Counted from the first letter of the stretch, positions 1-7,422 are shown. The stretch: 11,134 nt of DNA from AWTP1-13 sp036280295 (GCA_036280295.1 DASURA010000302.1:1-11134), one strand, 5' to 3'. Notes: generated by a model not told the origin, from the letters alone. A program made the numbers and translations.

Positions 1-1
1 C

Positions 2-766
2 GCCATGGTGCCGCTGGTCAATTCCGGCGAGATCGACATCGGCTTCTGCAACGTGCGGGAGTTCTACGATTCCTATTACGGCGTCGGCTCGTCGGACAAG
101 CGGCCGAACAAGAACCTGCGCGCCGTCTCGGTGCTGTTTCCTCTCACCGTCGGCATGATCGTGCGCAACGACTCGCCGATCAAATCGGTGAAGGACCTCA
201 AGGGAAGAAGCGTCGCCTACGGCTACCAGAGCCAGGAGGTGATCCGTATTTTGATGGATGGCATGCTGGCCAATGCCGGCCTCACCGTGAATGATATGAA
301 GCCGGTGCTGGTGCCGAACCTGATTCGAGGCATGGATAGTCTGATTGCCGGCCGTGTCGAGGTGGCGTTCTTCGCGCTCGGCTCGGCGAAAGTCGCGGAA
401 GCGGACGCCTCCGTCGGCATCCGCTTTCTGCCGATGGACGATTCTCCCGCCGCGGTCGAGGCGATGCTGAAGGTCGTCAAGGTGGGGTACGTGGCCAAGG
501 TCTCGCCCGCGCCCAACCTGGCCGGCGTGCGCGATACCATCCCGGTGGCGCACTACGACTACGTCGCGTTCGCAAACAAGGACGTGCCGGCGGATCGCAT
601 CAAGACGCTGACCAAGGTCCTCGCGGAGCAGAAGGATGCGCTGGCCAAGATGATGCCGCTGTTCAAGGGCTTCAAAACCGAGCGCATGTATTCCAGCAAG
701 CTCCAGGTCCCCTACCACGAAGGTGCCGTCGCGTATTTCAAGGAAAAGGGCATCAAGGAGCAATGA
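2..766 (+). CDS. TAXI-family TRAP transporter substrate-binding protein (5' truncated by window edge)
   Basis: Periplasmic binding protein of a TRAP transporter, which captures a small, usually carboxylated, solute and hands it to the membrane subunit. Only the C-terminal 254 codons are in the window. The ATG at base 5 is internal, because a full TAXI protein is about 320 residues and begins with a signal peptide, which is missing here. Visible family features are the GEIDIGF segment near the left edge, the LFPLTVGMIVRNDSPIKSVKDLKGRSVAYG stretch in the usual form (hydrophobic strand, then an SVKDLKG turn), and a C-terminal helix region ending in KEKGIKEQ. The next gene is a fused TRAP permease 47 bases downstream on the same strand, the usual partner of TAXI proteins. 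Family assignment is firm; the ligand is unknown. Confidence 0.9.
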   Translation, partial: AMVPLVNSGEIDIGFCNVREFYDSYYGVGSSDKRPNKNLRAVSVLFPLTVGMIVRNDSPIKSVKDLKGRSVAYGYQSQEVIRILMDGMLANAGLTVNDMKPVLVPNLIRGMDSLIAGRVEVAFFALGSAKVAEADASVGIRFLPMDDSPAAVEAMLKVVKVGYVAKVSPAPNLAGVRDTIPVAHYDYVAFANKDVPADRIKTLTKVLAEQKDALAKMMPLFKGFKTERMYSSKLQVPYHEGAVAYFKEKGIKEQ

Positions 767-813
767 GCAGCACCGGCATCCTGTAGCCGAGAACGACGAA
801 ACGAACGGGGGAT

Positions 814-2766
814 GTGGTGGCTGGCAAGTTGTTGAATGCCTGGATGATCACCATGCGCGCCGCAATTGTCGCGCTGGTCGTAGCCTGGATATTCGATATT
901 CCAGGTCGGCTTCAGATCCCCCTTTTCACCGAGCAGCTGCTTTCCACCGTGCTGGGGCTTGCACTGGCGCTTTGTTTTCTCACCTTCCCCTTTGCCTCGA
1001 AGACGACCGGCGAGGAGGCCGTCGTCGCCCAGGTCATCGAGCACGAGCAGAACCGGATCGGCTGGATCGATATCATCCTCGCGTTGCTCAGCCTGGGATG
1101 CTGCTTCTACGTCGCGGTCCGCTATCCCGACCTGATCATCGAGCTTGCCACCCGCCCGATCAGCGGCGTCATCGTTGCCGGCATCATTGTGCTGCTCGTG
1201 TTCGAGGCGAGCCGGCGTGTCACCGGCTGGGCACTGGCATTGATCGTCCTGCTCCTCTGCGCGCACGCATTGCTCGGCTGGATGCTGCCGGAGCAGTTCG
1301 CCAGCCGCCCCATCTCGATCAGCCGCCTGCTGGTCTATCTCGCGATCGACACCAACGCGCTGCTCGGCAACACTCTGCACATCGCCACCGTGGTCGTCGT
1401 TCCCTTCATCATCATGGGCCAGGTGCTGTCGCGGTGCGGAGGCGCCGACTTCTTCGCCGAGCTCGCGGCAGCGCTGATGGGCCATTTCCGCGGCGGTGCG
1501 GCCAAGATCGCCGTCGTCGGCTCCGCCTTTTTCGGCATGATCTCCGGCAGCGCCGTGGCCAACGTTGCCAGCGTTGGCACCATCACCATCCCGCTGATGA
1601 AGCGTGCCGGCTTCAAGGGCACGCTGGCCGCGGGAATCGAGGCGGTCGGCTCGACCGGCGGGCAGATCTGTCCTCCGGTCATGGGCGCGGCGGCTTTCCT
1701 GATGGCGGAGTACCTGCAGGTGCCCTACGGCCATGTCATGGTCGCGGCCATCATTCCGGCATTCCTGTTCTATGCCGCCCTGTTCGTCCAAGTCGACCTG
1801 GAGTCTGCAAAGCTCGGCATCCTGGGACAGCCGCGCGAGACGCTGCCGTCGGTCTGGAAGGTCGTGCGCAACGGGTGGCATTTCCTGATCCCGTTCGCCG
1901 TGCTGGTCGGCGGGTTGCTCTGGGCGAACCTGGAAGCGCAATACGCCGCCCTTGTCGCCACGCTTGTGCTGATCGTCCTGGCGATGGCGATCAAGCACAA
2001 CGGCCGCCGCATGCGGTTTGGCGAGATCGTTTCCGCCGTGGTCGGCGCCGGCGGCGCGGTGATCGATATCATCATCATCACCGCGATTGCCGGCGTCCTG
2101 ATCGGCGCCATGACCATTACCGGTGTGTCGTTCTCGCTCACCCAGCAACTGCTCCTGGCGAGTGGCGACAGCCTGGTGATCCTCCTCATTCTCACCGCCT
2201 TCGTTTCCTTCATCCTGGGCCTCCCGCTGCCGACGGTCGGCGTCTACGTCATTCTCGCCACGCTCGCCGCGCCGGCGCTGGTGCAGGCGGGCCTGACGCC
2301 GATGCAGGCCCACATGTTCGTCCTGTTCAACGGCATCCTCGGCATGGTGACCCCGCCGGTCGCGCTTGCCGCGTTCGCGGCCGCCGTCATCGTGCGGGCA
2401 GACCAATGGGCGACGGGCTGGACGGCGATGCGGCTCAGCTGGTGCGCCTACTTCATACCGTTCATGTTCGCGTATTCGCCAGCGCTGCTCATGGATGGAA
2501 GCTGGCTGGCAGTTCTCGCCGCCCTCGCCGATGCCCTGCTCGGAATCTTCATGGGAACGCTCGCGGTGGTCGGTTATTTCAAACGGCGGATCTCGGTCCC
2601 GCTCCGGGTGCTCTGCGCGGTGCTGGCGGCCGCCGTCCTGCTGCCGGCCCCCGCCTTCGGCGGCACCAGACTGGTGGGCGTCGCCGCCGCTGTCGCCGCC
2701 CTGGCATTCATCGGCTACGAAATCGTGCGGGGCGGCATGGCGAACCGCGCGGCCACCCCTTCCTGA
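814..2766 (+). CDS. TRAP transporter fused permease (4TM/12TM, DctQM-type, TAXI class)
   Basis: Inner-membrane subunit in which the small (DctQ-like) and large (DctM-like) TRAP permease parts are one chain, driving secondary uptake with an ion gradient. At 650 residues it is normal for the 4TM/12TM fusion family. It is hydrophobic throughout. Two family signatures are clear: the repeat-one region at residues 240-291 with GMISGSAVANVASVG, TITIPLMKRAGF and GSTGGQICPPVMG, and the repeat-two region with LPLPTVGVYVI followed by GMVTPPVALAAFAA around residues 510-522. Start choice is uncertain: GTG 814 gives the longest frame, GTG 817 sits better behind the GGGGG run at 807-811, and ATG 844 lies just before the first membrane segment. 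The ATG at 812 is out of frame and soon stops. It follows its binding-protein gene by 47 bases and precedes an amidohydrolase gene by 46, so one operon is likely. Confidence 0.92.
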   Translation: MVAGKLLNAWMITMRAAIVALVVAWIFDIPGRLQIPLFTEQLLSTVLGLALALCFLTFPFASKTTGEEAVVAQVIEHEQNRIGWIDIILALLSLGCCFYVAVRYPDLIIELATRPISGVIVAGIIVLLVFEASRRVTGWALALIVLLLCAHALLGWMLPEQFASRPISISRLLVYLAIDTNALLGNTLHIATVVVVPFIIMGQVLSRCGGADFFAELAAALMGHFRGGAAKIAVVGSAFFGMISGSAVANVASVGTITIPLMKRAGFKGTLAAGIEAVGSTGGQICPPVMGAAAFLMAEYLQVPYGHVMVAAIIPAFLFYAALFVQVDLESAKLGILGQPRETLPSVWKVVRNGWHFLIPFAVLVGGLLWANLEAQYAALVATLVLIVLAMAIKHNGRRMRFGEIVSAVVGAGGAVIDIIIITAIAGVLIGAMTITGVSFSLTQQLLLASGDSLVILLILTAFVSFILGLPLPTVGVYVILATLAAPALVQAGLTPMQAHMFVLFNGILGMVTPPVALAAFAAAVIVRADQWATGWTAMRLSWCAYFIPFMFAYSPALLMDGSWLAVLAALADALLGIFMGTLAVVGYFKRRISVPLRVLCAVLAAAVLLPAPAFGGTRLVGVAAAVAALAFIGYEIVRGGMANRAATPS

Positions 2767-2812
2767 CTCCCAGCCCCAACCCCAAGACGGCCCGCGAAAA
2801 CGGAGAGCTCGC

Positions 2813-3835
2813 ATGATGCGCATCGACGCCTTCAATCACTTCTTTCCGAAGAAATACTTCGAGCGGCTGCAGGCCAGTGGCCTGCCCGATCTCGGCAAGC
2901 GCGTGACCGAGCTTCCGGCGCTGCACGATCTCGACCATCGACGCAGGATCGTCGGCTCCTTCCCCGACTACAAGCAGGTCATCTCGCTGGCGGCGCCTTC
3001 TCTCGAGGCTCTCTCGAAGGGTGATCCGGACCTCGCGGTCGAATACGCCAGGATCGGCAACGACGGCATGGCCGAGCTGTGCCAGAAATATCCCGATGAG
3101 TTCTGCGGCTTCATCGCCCAGACGCCGCTGACGGCGAGGGACGCCGGCGTCGCCGAGACCGAGCGCGCCATCAGGGAGCTCGGGGCCTGCGGGGCGCAGA
3201 TCTACACCAATGTCGCCGGCAAGCCTCTGGATCGGCCGGAGTTCCGTCCGTTCTTTTCGGCGATGGAAAAGCTCGACGTGCCGATCTGGACGCACCCGGC
3301 TCGCGCCGCCAACTTCCCCGACTATCTCGACGAGAAGAAGTCACTCTACGAGATCTGGTGGGCCTTCGGCTGGGCCTACGAGACGGCGGCGATGATGGCG
3401 CGCCTCGTGTTCTCGAAGATCATGGACGACCATCCGAAGCTGAAGGTCATCGTCCACCACTTCGGCGCCATCGTGCCGACTCTTGAGGGCCGCGTCGGCC
3501 CCGGCTGGGACCAGCTCGGCTCCCGCACTTCCGATGCGGACTACGGCGCCCTGCTGAAGAGCCTGAAGAAGCGCCCGCTGGATTATTTCAAGCACGACTT
3601 CTACCCGGACACTGCCACCTTCACCTCGCAAGGCGCGATGAAGCTGGGCTTCGACTTCTTCGACCTGGACAAGGTGATCTTTGCGTCCGACTGCCCGTTC
3701 GATCCGGAGAAGGGCACCATGTACATCCGCGAGACGCTGCGGATCCTGGACGAGTACGGAATGCCGCCCGCCGATCTCGAGAAGGTCTATTACAAGAATC
3801 TTGAGCGGATCACCGGCAAGACGTTCGTCAAGTAG
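2813..3835 (+). CDS. ACMSD-type amidohydrolase (amidohydrolase_2 family) with altered N-terminal metal motif
   Basis: A 340-residue TIM-barrel metal-dependent hydrolase or decarboxylase of the amidohydrolase-2/ACMSD group, presumably cytoplasmic as no signal peptide is seen. Start: tandem ATGs at 2813 and 2816, preceded by GGAGAG at 2802-2807; the same frame is open upstream, but that part only shadows the permease gene. By position, expected metal or catalytic residues are H9 in DAFNHFFP, H161 in WTHP, H216 in VHHFGAIVP and D293 in ASDCPF. ACMSD itself uses two N-terminal His (HxH); here the first is Phe7, which cannot bind metal. Length and the remaining motifs are normal for the family. 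Co-directional and 46 bases after the TRAP permease, so it may act on the imported compound. Whether it hydrolyses or decarboxylates cannot be told. Family is sure, substrate unknown. Confidence 0.9.
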   Translation: MMRIDAFNHFFPKKYFERLQASGLPDLGKRVTELPALHDLDHRRRIVGSFPDYKQVISLAAPSLEALSKGDPDLAVEYARIGNDGMAELCQKYPDEFCGFIAQTPLTARDAGVAETERAIRELGACGAQIYTNVAGKPLDRPEFRPFFSAMEKLDVPIWTHPARAANFPDYLDEKKSLYEIWWAFGWAYETAAMMARLVFSKIMDDHPKLKVIVHHFGAIVPTLEGRVGPGWDQLGSRTSDADYGALLKSLKKRPLDYFKHDFYPDTATFTSQGAMKLGFDFFDLDKVIFASDCPFDPEKGTMYIRETLRILDEYGMPPADLEKVYYKNLERITGKTFVK

Positions 3836-3884
3836 TCCGCGCGCCAAGCACGGCAGTGCAACAGGCAGCATCGCAGAGCAAGGC

Positions 3885-3946
3885 GATGACGGGACTCGGC
3901 GGGGTATCGATGCCCCGCCGTCCTGCCCCGTCTCTGCGCCGTCATC
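3885..3946. terminator. Compound inverted repeat between convergent genes, likely bidirectional terminator
   Basis: The core is a perfect 8-bp stem, CGGCGGGG at 3897-3904 with CCCCGCCG at 3913-3920, around the loop TATCGATG, whose centre ATCGAT is itself palindromic. Three more pairs (GGA 3892-3894 with TCC 3921-3923) can stack beyond a 2-base bulge. An outer pair, GATGACGG at 3885-3892 and CCGTCATC at 3939-3946, encloses it and covers the stop codon of the minus-strand permease gene (3942-3944). It lies 50 bases past the amidohydrolase stop, exactly between two convergent genes. There is no T-run on either side, so it is not a classical intrinsic terminator; a Rho-assisted, anti-readthrough or mRNA 3'-end role is inferred. 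Confidence 0.6.
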
Positions 3947-4730
3947 CCAGGCGTTGCTCCGTGCGCCAGCGCAGCAGCCTCTGCTCGATCGCCGTGAGCA
4001 TAATGCCACTGATATAGCCGAGCAGCCCGAGCAGGATGACGCCGGCGTAAAGATCGGCGGACTGGAAAGAGCGCGCGGCCAGCAGAATCACCTGCCCCAG
4101 CCCAGGCCGGCTTGCGAGCATCTCGCCCACCACAGCCAGAATGAGGGCAATGGACAACCCGACCCGCAGTCCGGCAAGGATATCCGGCAGCGCGCTCGGC
4201 AGCGCGATCTTCCAGACGACGTCGAGGCGGGACAATCCGAGCGCCCGGCCGACCTGATAGAGGCGCGGCTCGACCGCCGTGAAGCCGTGAACGGTCGCGA
4301 GCAGCATGGGCCACAGCGCGCCGAAGGCGATAATGGCCAGCACCATCGCATCGGTCAGGCCGAGAATGGCGACGGCCAGCGGCATCATGGCGGAAGCCGG
4401 CAGCGGCCGCAGGAACTCCAGCGTCGGCTCGACATAGGCTCGCGCGGTCTGCGACACCCCGATCACCGCGCCAAGCGCTACGCCGGCCAGCGATGCCAGC
4501 AGCCAGCCGTAGATCATGCGCGCGACCGTGGCGCCCGTCTTGGCCAGGAGATCGCCATCCATCAGACCGGACACAAGCGCGTCCCACGTCCGCTCCGGCC
4601 CTGGCAGGAAGACGGGCGAGACCAGCCTGGCGCGGGCCACGAGATACCAAGCAAGAACGAGCAGCAGGCCTACGCCGAAGCTTGCCAGCCGCCAGCCGAG
4701 GCGTTGCAGCCGGGTCTCTCGCGTCGTCAT
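3942..4730 (-). CDS. ABC transporter permease, SsuC/TauC-like (second of two)
   Basis: A 262-residue inner-membrane permease of the nitrate/sulfonate/taurine (BPD_transp_1) family, forming part of the channel of an ABC importer. It starts with a short charged N-terminus and a first membrane helix (FGVGLLLVLAWYLVA), then has the family segments FLRPLPASAMMPLAVAILGL and IAFGALWPMLLATVHG. The cytoplasmic EAA-type coupling loop is VGRALGLSRLDVVWKIALPSALPDILAGLR. Start ATG 4730 has GGAG at 4739-4742, 8 bases upstream, and lies 13 bases after the stop of the other permease gene. It is the last gene of the minus-strand operon and its stop lies in the outer arm of the terminator-like repeat. It is clearly a different sequence from its neighbour, so a heterodimeric channel is likely. 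The SsuC label is one of family, not of substrate. Confidence 0.92.
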   Translation of the reverse strand: MTTRETRLQRLGWRLASFGVGLLLVLAWYLVARARLVSPVFLPGPERTWDALVSGLMDGDLLAKTGATVARMIYGWLLASLAGVALGAVIGVSQTARAYVEPTLEFLRPLPASAMMPLAVAILGLTDAMVLAIIAFGALWPMLLATVHGFTAVEPRLYQVGRALGLSRLDVVWKIALPSALPDILAGLRVGLSIALILAVVGEMLASRPGLGQVILLAARSFQSADLYAGVILLGLLGYISGIMLTAIEQRLLRWRTEQRLG

Positions 4731-4743
4731 CGCCTTGCTCCGG

Positions 4744-5502
4744 TCATGGCGGCGAGCGAAGCAGGCGCGCCTCAGACCACAGCAGCAGGCGGTTGATCCC
4801 CCAGCCGACGACGCCGAGCCAGACCAGCAGCGCCAGCATCACCTCGGGACGCAAGGTCTGCTGCGCCAGCATCATGTTGTGGCCGAGGCCGAGCGGATTG
4901 GCGGCGATCTCCACCGTCACCGCGACGATCAGCGCGATGCCGGCGGCCAGCCGGAATGCAACCAGGATGCGCGGCAGCGCCACCGGCAGCACGATTTTCA
5001 GAATGCGCGCCGCAAAACCGAAGCCGAGGGCGTGCGCGACCTGGATCAGGCGCGGCTCGACGCCGGCGACAGCGGCGCGGGTCAGGATCAGGATCGGCCA
5101 GAACGCCGCGAAGGCGACGATGGCGATCTCCATGCGAAAGCCGAATCCGAAGATCAGGAGGGCAAGCGGAATGAGCGCGACCGAGGGAATCGGCCGAAAG
5201 GCCTCGATGGTGAACTCCATCAGCCGGTCGACGGTCCGCATCAGTCCGAGGAGCACGCCAAGCAGCAGGCCGAGCGCCGCCCCGAGCGCAAGCCCGCCAA
5301 GCGCCGTCGCCAGCGTGGCCAGGGTCGCCTCCCGGACGGTACCGTCGACAACAGCCGTCCAGAACGCTGCGGCGATCACCGACGGCGCAGCGAGAATCGT
5401 GCTTTCCCAGCCCGTCGCGTGCACCGCCGCCTCGGCCGCTGCGACAAGGCCGACCGGCACGACGACCCCGCGCCAGCCAAAGCGCTGCGCGTCACCGTTC
5501 AA
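4744..5502 (-). CDS. ABC transporter permease, SsuC/TauC-like (first of two), TTG start
   Basis: A 252-residue permease of the same BPD_transp_1 family as the next gene, with matching landmarks: FRPIPSVALIPLALLIFGFG, IVAFAAFWPILILTRA, and an EAA-type loop AHALGFGFAARILKIVLPVALPRILVAFR. The start is TTG at 5502, chosen because it overlaps the ATPase stop codon by 4 bases (TTGA) and sits 6 bases after a perfect AAGGAGGT Shine-Dalgarno inside the ATPase gene. That arrangement implies translational coupling to the ATPase. Most importers of this family use one permease as a homodimer; two tandem, divergent permeases suggest a heterodimer. The usual alternative, two transporters sharing one ATPase, is less likely because there is only one binding protein. 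Substrate unknown. Confidence 0.92.
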   Translation of the reverse strand: MNGDAQRFGWRGVVVPVGLVAAAEAAVHATGWESTILAAPSVIAAAFWTAVVDGTVREATLATLATALGGLALGAALGLLLGVLLGLMRTVDRLMEFTIEAFRPIPSVALIPLALLIFGFGFRMEIAIVAFAAFWPILILTRAAVAGVEPRLIQVAHALGFGFAARILKIVLPVALPRILVAFRLAAGIALIVAVTVEIAANPLGLGHNMMLAQQTLRPEVMLALLVWLGVVGWGINRLLLWSEARLLRSPP

Positions 5503-6311
5503 TGCTCGACCTCCTTGATGACTTCGAACAGCTCGCGGCGTAGCTTCAGGAACTTCGGATCCTCGCGCGTGGCGAGCTGATCGCGCGGCCGCGGCAGGTC
5601 GACTGCAAAGGCCGTCTCGAGACGCCCCGGACGGCGGCGCATCGCGATGACCCGGTCGCCGAGATAGATCGCCTCCTCCAGATCGTGGGTGATGAACAGC
5701 ACGGTTGCCCCGGAGCGGGCGACGATCGCAAGCACCTCGTCCTGCAGGGCCTGGCGCGTGAGCGCGTCGAGCGCGCCGAACGGCTCATCCATCAGCAGCA
5801 CGGCAGGGTCCTGCGCGAGGCAGCGCGCGATCTGCAGCCGCTGCTGCATGCCGCCGGACAGCTGACTCGGATGTTTCTCCGCATGCTCGGAGAGGCCGAT
5901 CAACTCGAGCAGCTCGGCAGTTCGCGCCGGCCGCTTCTGCCGCGGATAGCCTATCGCTTCGAGAGCAAGCGAGATGTTGCCCGCGGCCGTGCGCCAGGGC
6001 AGCAGCGCCTTGCCGTAGTCCTGGAACACGATGGCAATATCCCGGCGCGGGCCGGCTACGGGCTTGCCCTCGTAGGCGACGCGGCCCTTGCTCGGCGTCA
6101 GGAAGCCGGCGGCGAGGTTGATGAGCGAGGTCTTGCCGCAGCCGGACGGTCCTACGACCGAAAGAAACTCACCCTTGCGGATGGCGAGGGTGATGCCGCT
6201 CAGAACCAGCTTGCCGCCGAGGGACAGGTCGACGTCCTCGAAGGCGATCAACGCCTCGGCCACGGCCTCCTGGCTGTGCACCCCGGCCTCGTGTCGCGAC
6301 ACCACCGCCAC
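5499..6311 (-). CDS. ABC transporter ATP-binding protein, SsuB/TauB-like
   Basis: Cytoplasmic ATPase powering the importer encoded around it. All ABC motifs are intact (numbering from GTG 6311, 270 residues): Walker A GPSGCGKTS at 54-62, Q-loop FQDYGKALLPWR with Q97, signature LSGGMQQRLQIAR from 151, Walker B LLMDEP at 172-177, D-loop ALD at 180-182, and switch His209 in FITHDLEEA. Q-loop context and DEPFGALDALTR are typical of the nitrate/sulfonate/taurine class. Start: the open frame goes back to ATG 6368, with another ATG at 6332, but the first 19 residues look non-conserved and neither ATG has a properly spaced ribosome-binding site. GTG 6311 has GGAGG at 6321-6325, 9 bases away, and gives a normal length. 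The gene ends in a TTGA overlap with the first permease. Start uncertain, identity firm. Confidence 0.93.
   Translation of the reverse strand: MAVVSRHEAGVHSQEAVAEALIAFEDVDLSLGGKLVLSGITLAIRKGEFLSVVGPSGCGKTSLINLAAGFLTPSKGRVAYEGKPVAGPRRDIAIVFQDYGKALLPWRTAAGNISLALEAIGYPRQKRPARTAELLELIGLSEHAEKHPSQLSGGMQQRLQIARCLAQDPAVLLMDEPFGALDALTRQALQDEVLAIVARSGATVLFITHDLEEAIYLGDRVIAMRRRPGRLETAFAVDLPRPRDQLATREDPKFLKLRRELFEVIKEVEH
5509..5516 (-). promoter_or_regulatory. Ribosome-binding site deciding the TTG start of the first permease
   Basis: On the minus strand, 5516 to 5509 reads AAGGAGGT, a full match to the anti-Shine-Dalgarno sequence, 6 bases before TTG 5502. It lies within the last codons of the ATPase gene (KEVEH-stop). 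No ATG or GTG lies near this site in the permease frame, so this site fixes the start. Confidence 0.85.
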
Positions 6312-6384
6312 CTGCGCATTCCTCCGGCCCATGCGGTGATTGGGCCACGCGGAGCGCAGACCCAACATCCTTCGGATTGGCTTG

Positions 6385-6420
6385 TCGGGTCTCCCGCCGC
6401 ACGCCCGGAGGAAGACCCGA
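6385..6420 (-). promoter_or_regulatory. RNA hairpin downstream of the binding-protein gene (processing/stabilising stem-loop)
   Basis: In the minus-strand transcript, TCGGGTCT (6420-6413) pairs perfectly with AGACCCGA (6392-6385). The stem continues inward by one U-G and two C-G pairs, making 11 bp with a 14-base loop. On the plus strand the wobble would be a C-A mismatch, so the structure suits minus-strand RNA. It begins 12 bases after the binding-protein stop and 73 or more before the ATPase start. No T-run follows. Such stem-loops between a binding-protein gene and the rest of an ABC operon (malE-malF is the known case) protect the upstream message and raise binding-protein levels; that role is inferred here. 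Confidence 0.55.
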
Positions 6421-6432
6421 CTATTCCGCCGA

Positions 6433-7362
6433 CTACGGGACGATGAGGCTCTTCAGGTTCACATCGCCGCGGATCATGCCCTGGGATTTCATGATCTTGA
6501 CCCAAGGCGCGAGGTGCTCGCCATCCAGATGCGAATTGAACCGGGGCAGCGCCACCGCCGCGACGGCCGGCGGCGGCAGCTTGAGGAACTTGGCGACGGT
6601 CGCCCGCGCATCGTCCGGATGGGCAACCGCATAGGCGGCGCCCTCATCGTAGCCTGCGCGAAAGGCCTTGATGGCGGCCGGGTTCTTGTCCGCCCATGTC
6701 CGCGTGCTCGCAAACACGGTGATGCTCATGCCGGCCGGCATGTCGCGGATGAAGCGCGACATCAGCTCGCCGCTCTTGCTGCCGATGATCCTTGACATGA
6801 ACGGCTGGACTGCCACCACCGCGTCGGCCGAGCCCGATTTCAGGATGCCTTCCATCAGCGGGTGCTGCGTCTCGACGTAATCCACCTTCTTCCAGTCGAC
6901 GCCCTTCATGGTCAGCCATTCGCGGAGCATCACGTGCAGAAAGGCGTTGAGGCCCGGTACGCCCACCTTCTTGCCGATGAAATCCGCAGGCTGCTTGATC
7001 TTCGCCTCTGGCCGCACCAGGATGCCGAAATTGCTGTCGGTCTTCTCCGTCTCGATGAAGCCTGCGACGGCGACGTGGTCCAGCCCGGCGTTGACGGCCT
7101 GCAGAAGGACTGACGCGGTCGGCATCGCAATCTGCACCTCTCCGCTCTCGAGCGCCGCCGGGTTCTGCGAATTGAGCGGGATCGCCTTCAGCGCGACATC
7201 TAGACCGTGCTTGGCGAAAAAGCCTTTCTCGCGGGAAAGGAGAACCGGCGCGAGATCGAACACCGGCTGATATCCGAAGGTGATCTTTGTCTGCGCCTGC
7301 GCTGGCGCGGCCGCGATAACGGCCAGCACGCCAGCGACCACAACTGCGAAAAGCCTTTGCAT
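6433..7362 (-). CDS. ABC transporter substrate-binding protein, NMT1/SsuA-like
   Basis: Periplasmic binding protein, 309 residues from ATG 7362. The N-terminus is a classic Sec signal: basic MQR, a hydrophobic stretch LFAVVVAGVLAVIAAA, and an APAQA cleavage site before QTKITFGYQP near residue 23. The mature part follows the NMT1/SsuA pattern: FDLAPVLLSREKGFFAKHGLDV, then ALESGEVQIAMPTASVLLQAVNAG, then KQPADFIGKKVGVPGLN. There is no lipobox Cys, so it is a soluble protein. Start: GGGGAGGA at 7379-7372 is 10 bases upstream; the frame extends to 7407 but would bury the signal peptide. It is the first transporter gene of the minus-strand operon, 60 bases after the TetR gene, and is followed by a hairpin. 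Family members bind sulfonates, nitrate, pyrimidines or aromatic acids, so the ligand cannot be named. Confidence 0.92.
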   Translation of the reverse strand: MQRLFAVVVAGVLAVIAAAPAQAQTKITFGYQPVFDLAPVLLSREKGFFAKHGLDVALKAIPLNSQNPAALESGEVQIAMPTASVLLQAVNAGLDHVAVAGFIETEKTDSNFGILVRPEAKIKQPADFIGKKVGVPGLNAFLHVMLREWLTMKGVDWKKVDYVETQHPLMEGILKSGSADAVVAVQPFMSRIIGSKSGELMSRFIRDMPAGMSITVFASTRTWADKNPAAIKAFRAGYDEGAAYAVAHPDDARATVAKFLKLPPPAVAAVALPRFNSHLDGEHLAPWVKIMKSQGMIRGDVNLKSLIVP

Positions 7363-7380
7363 CGTGATCTGTCCTCCCCT

Positions 7381-7392
7381 GTAGCCTGCTAC
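7381..7392. repeat. Short dyad in the TetR to binding-protein gap
   Basis: GTAGC-CT-GCTAC is a perfect 5-bp inverted repeat with a 2-base spacer. It directly abuts the ribosome-binding site of the binding-protein gene. As RNA it could fold only as a weak 4-bp stem with a 4-base loop. It could be a protein site or chance; only its position makes it worth noting. Confidence 0.3.
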
Positions 7393-7422
7393 GCGGTTGG
7401 GCTCCACTCGCGCATCATCAAT

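Noticed and set aside
712..2835. Very long open frames over the TRAP permease on the minus strand (707 codons) and in a second plus frame (697 codons)
   Set aside because: Both translations are rich in Arg, His, Gly and Asp with no membrane segments or known motif. They are products of GC-rich codon bias opposite or beside a real hydrophobic transporter gene.
4516..5580. Plus-strand open frames (up to 354 codons) over the two ABC permeases
   Set aside because: They are low-complexity Arg/Ala/Ser translations that shadow two genes with clear permease motifs on the other strand.
3942..7362. Naming the ABC importer as a sulfonate, taurine or nitrate transporter
   Set aside because: Those names would come only from family similarity; no desulfonation or nitrate genes are present, and the family binds many ligands.
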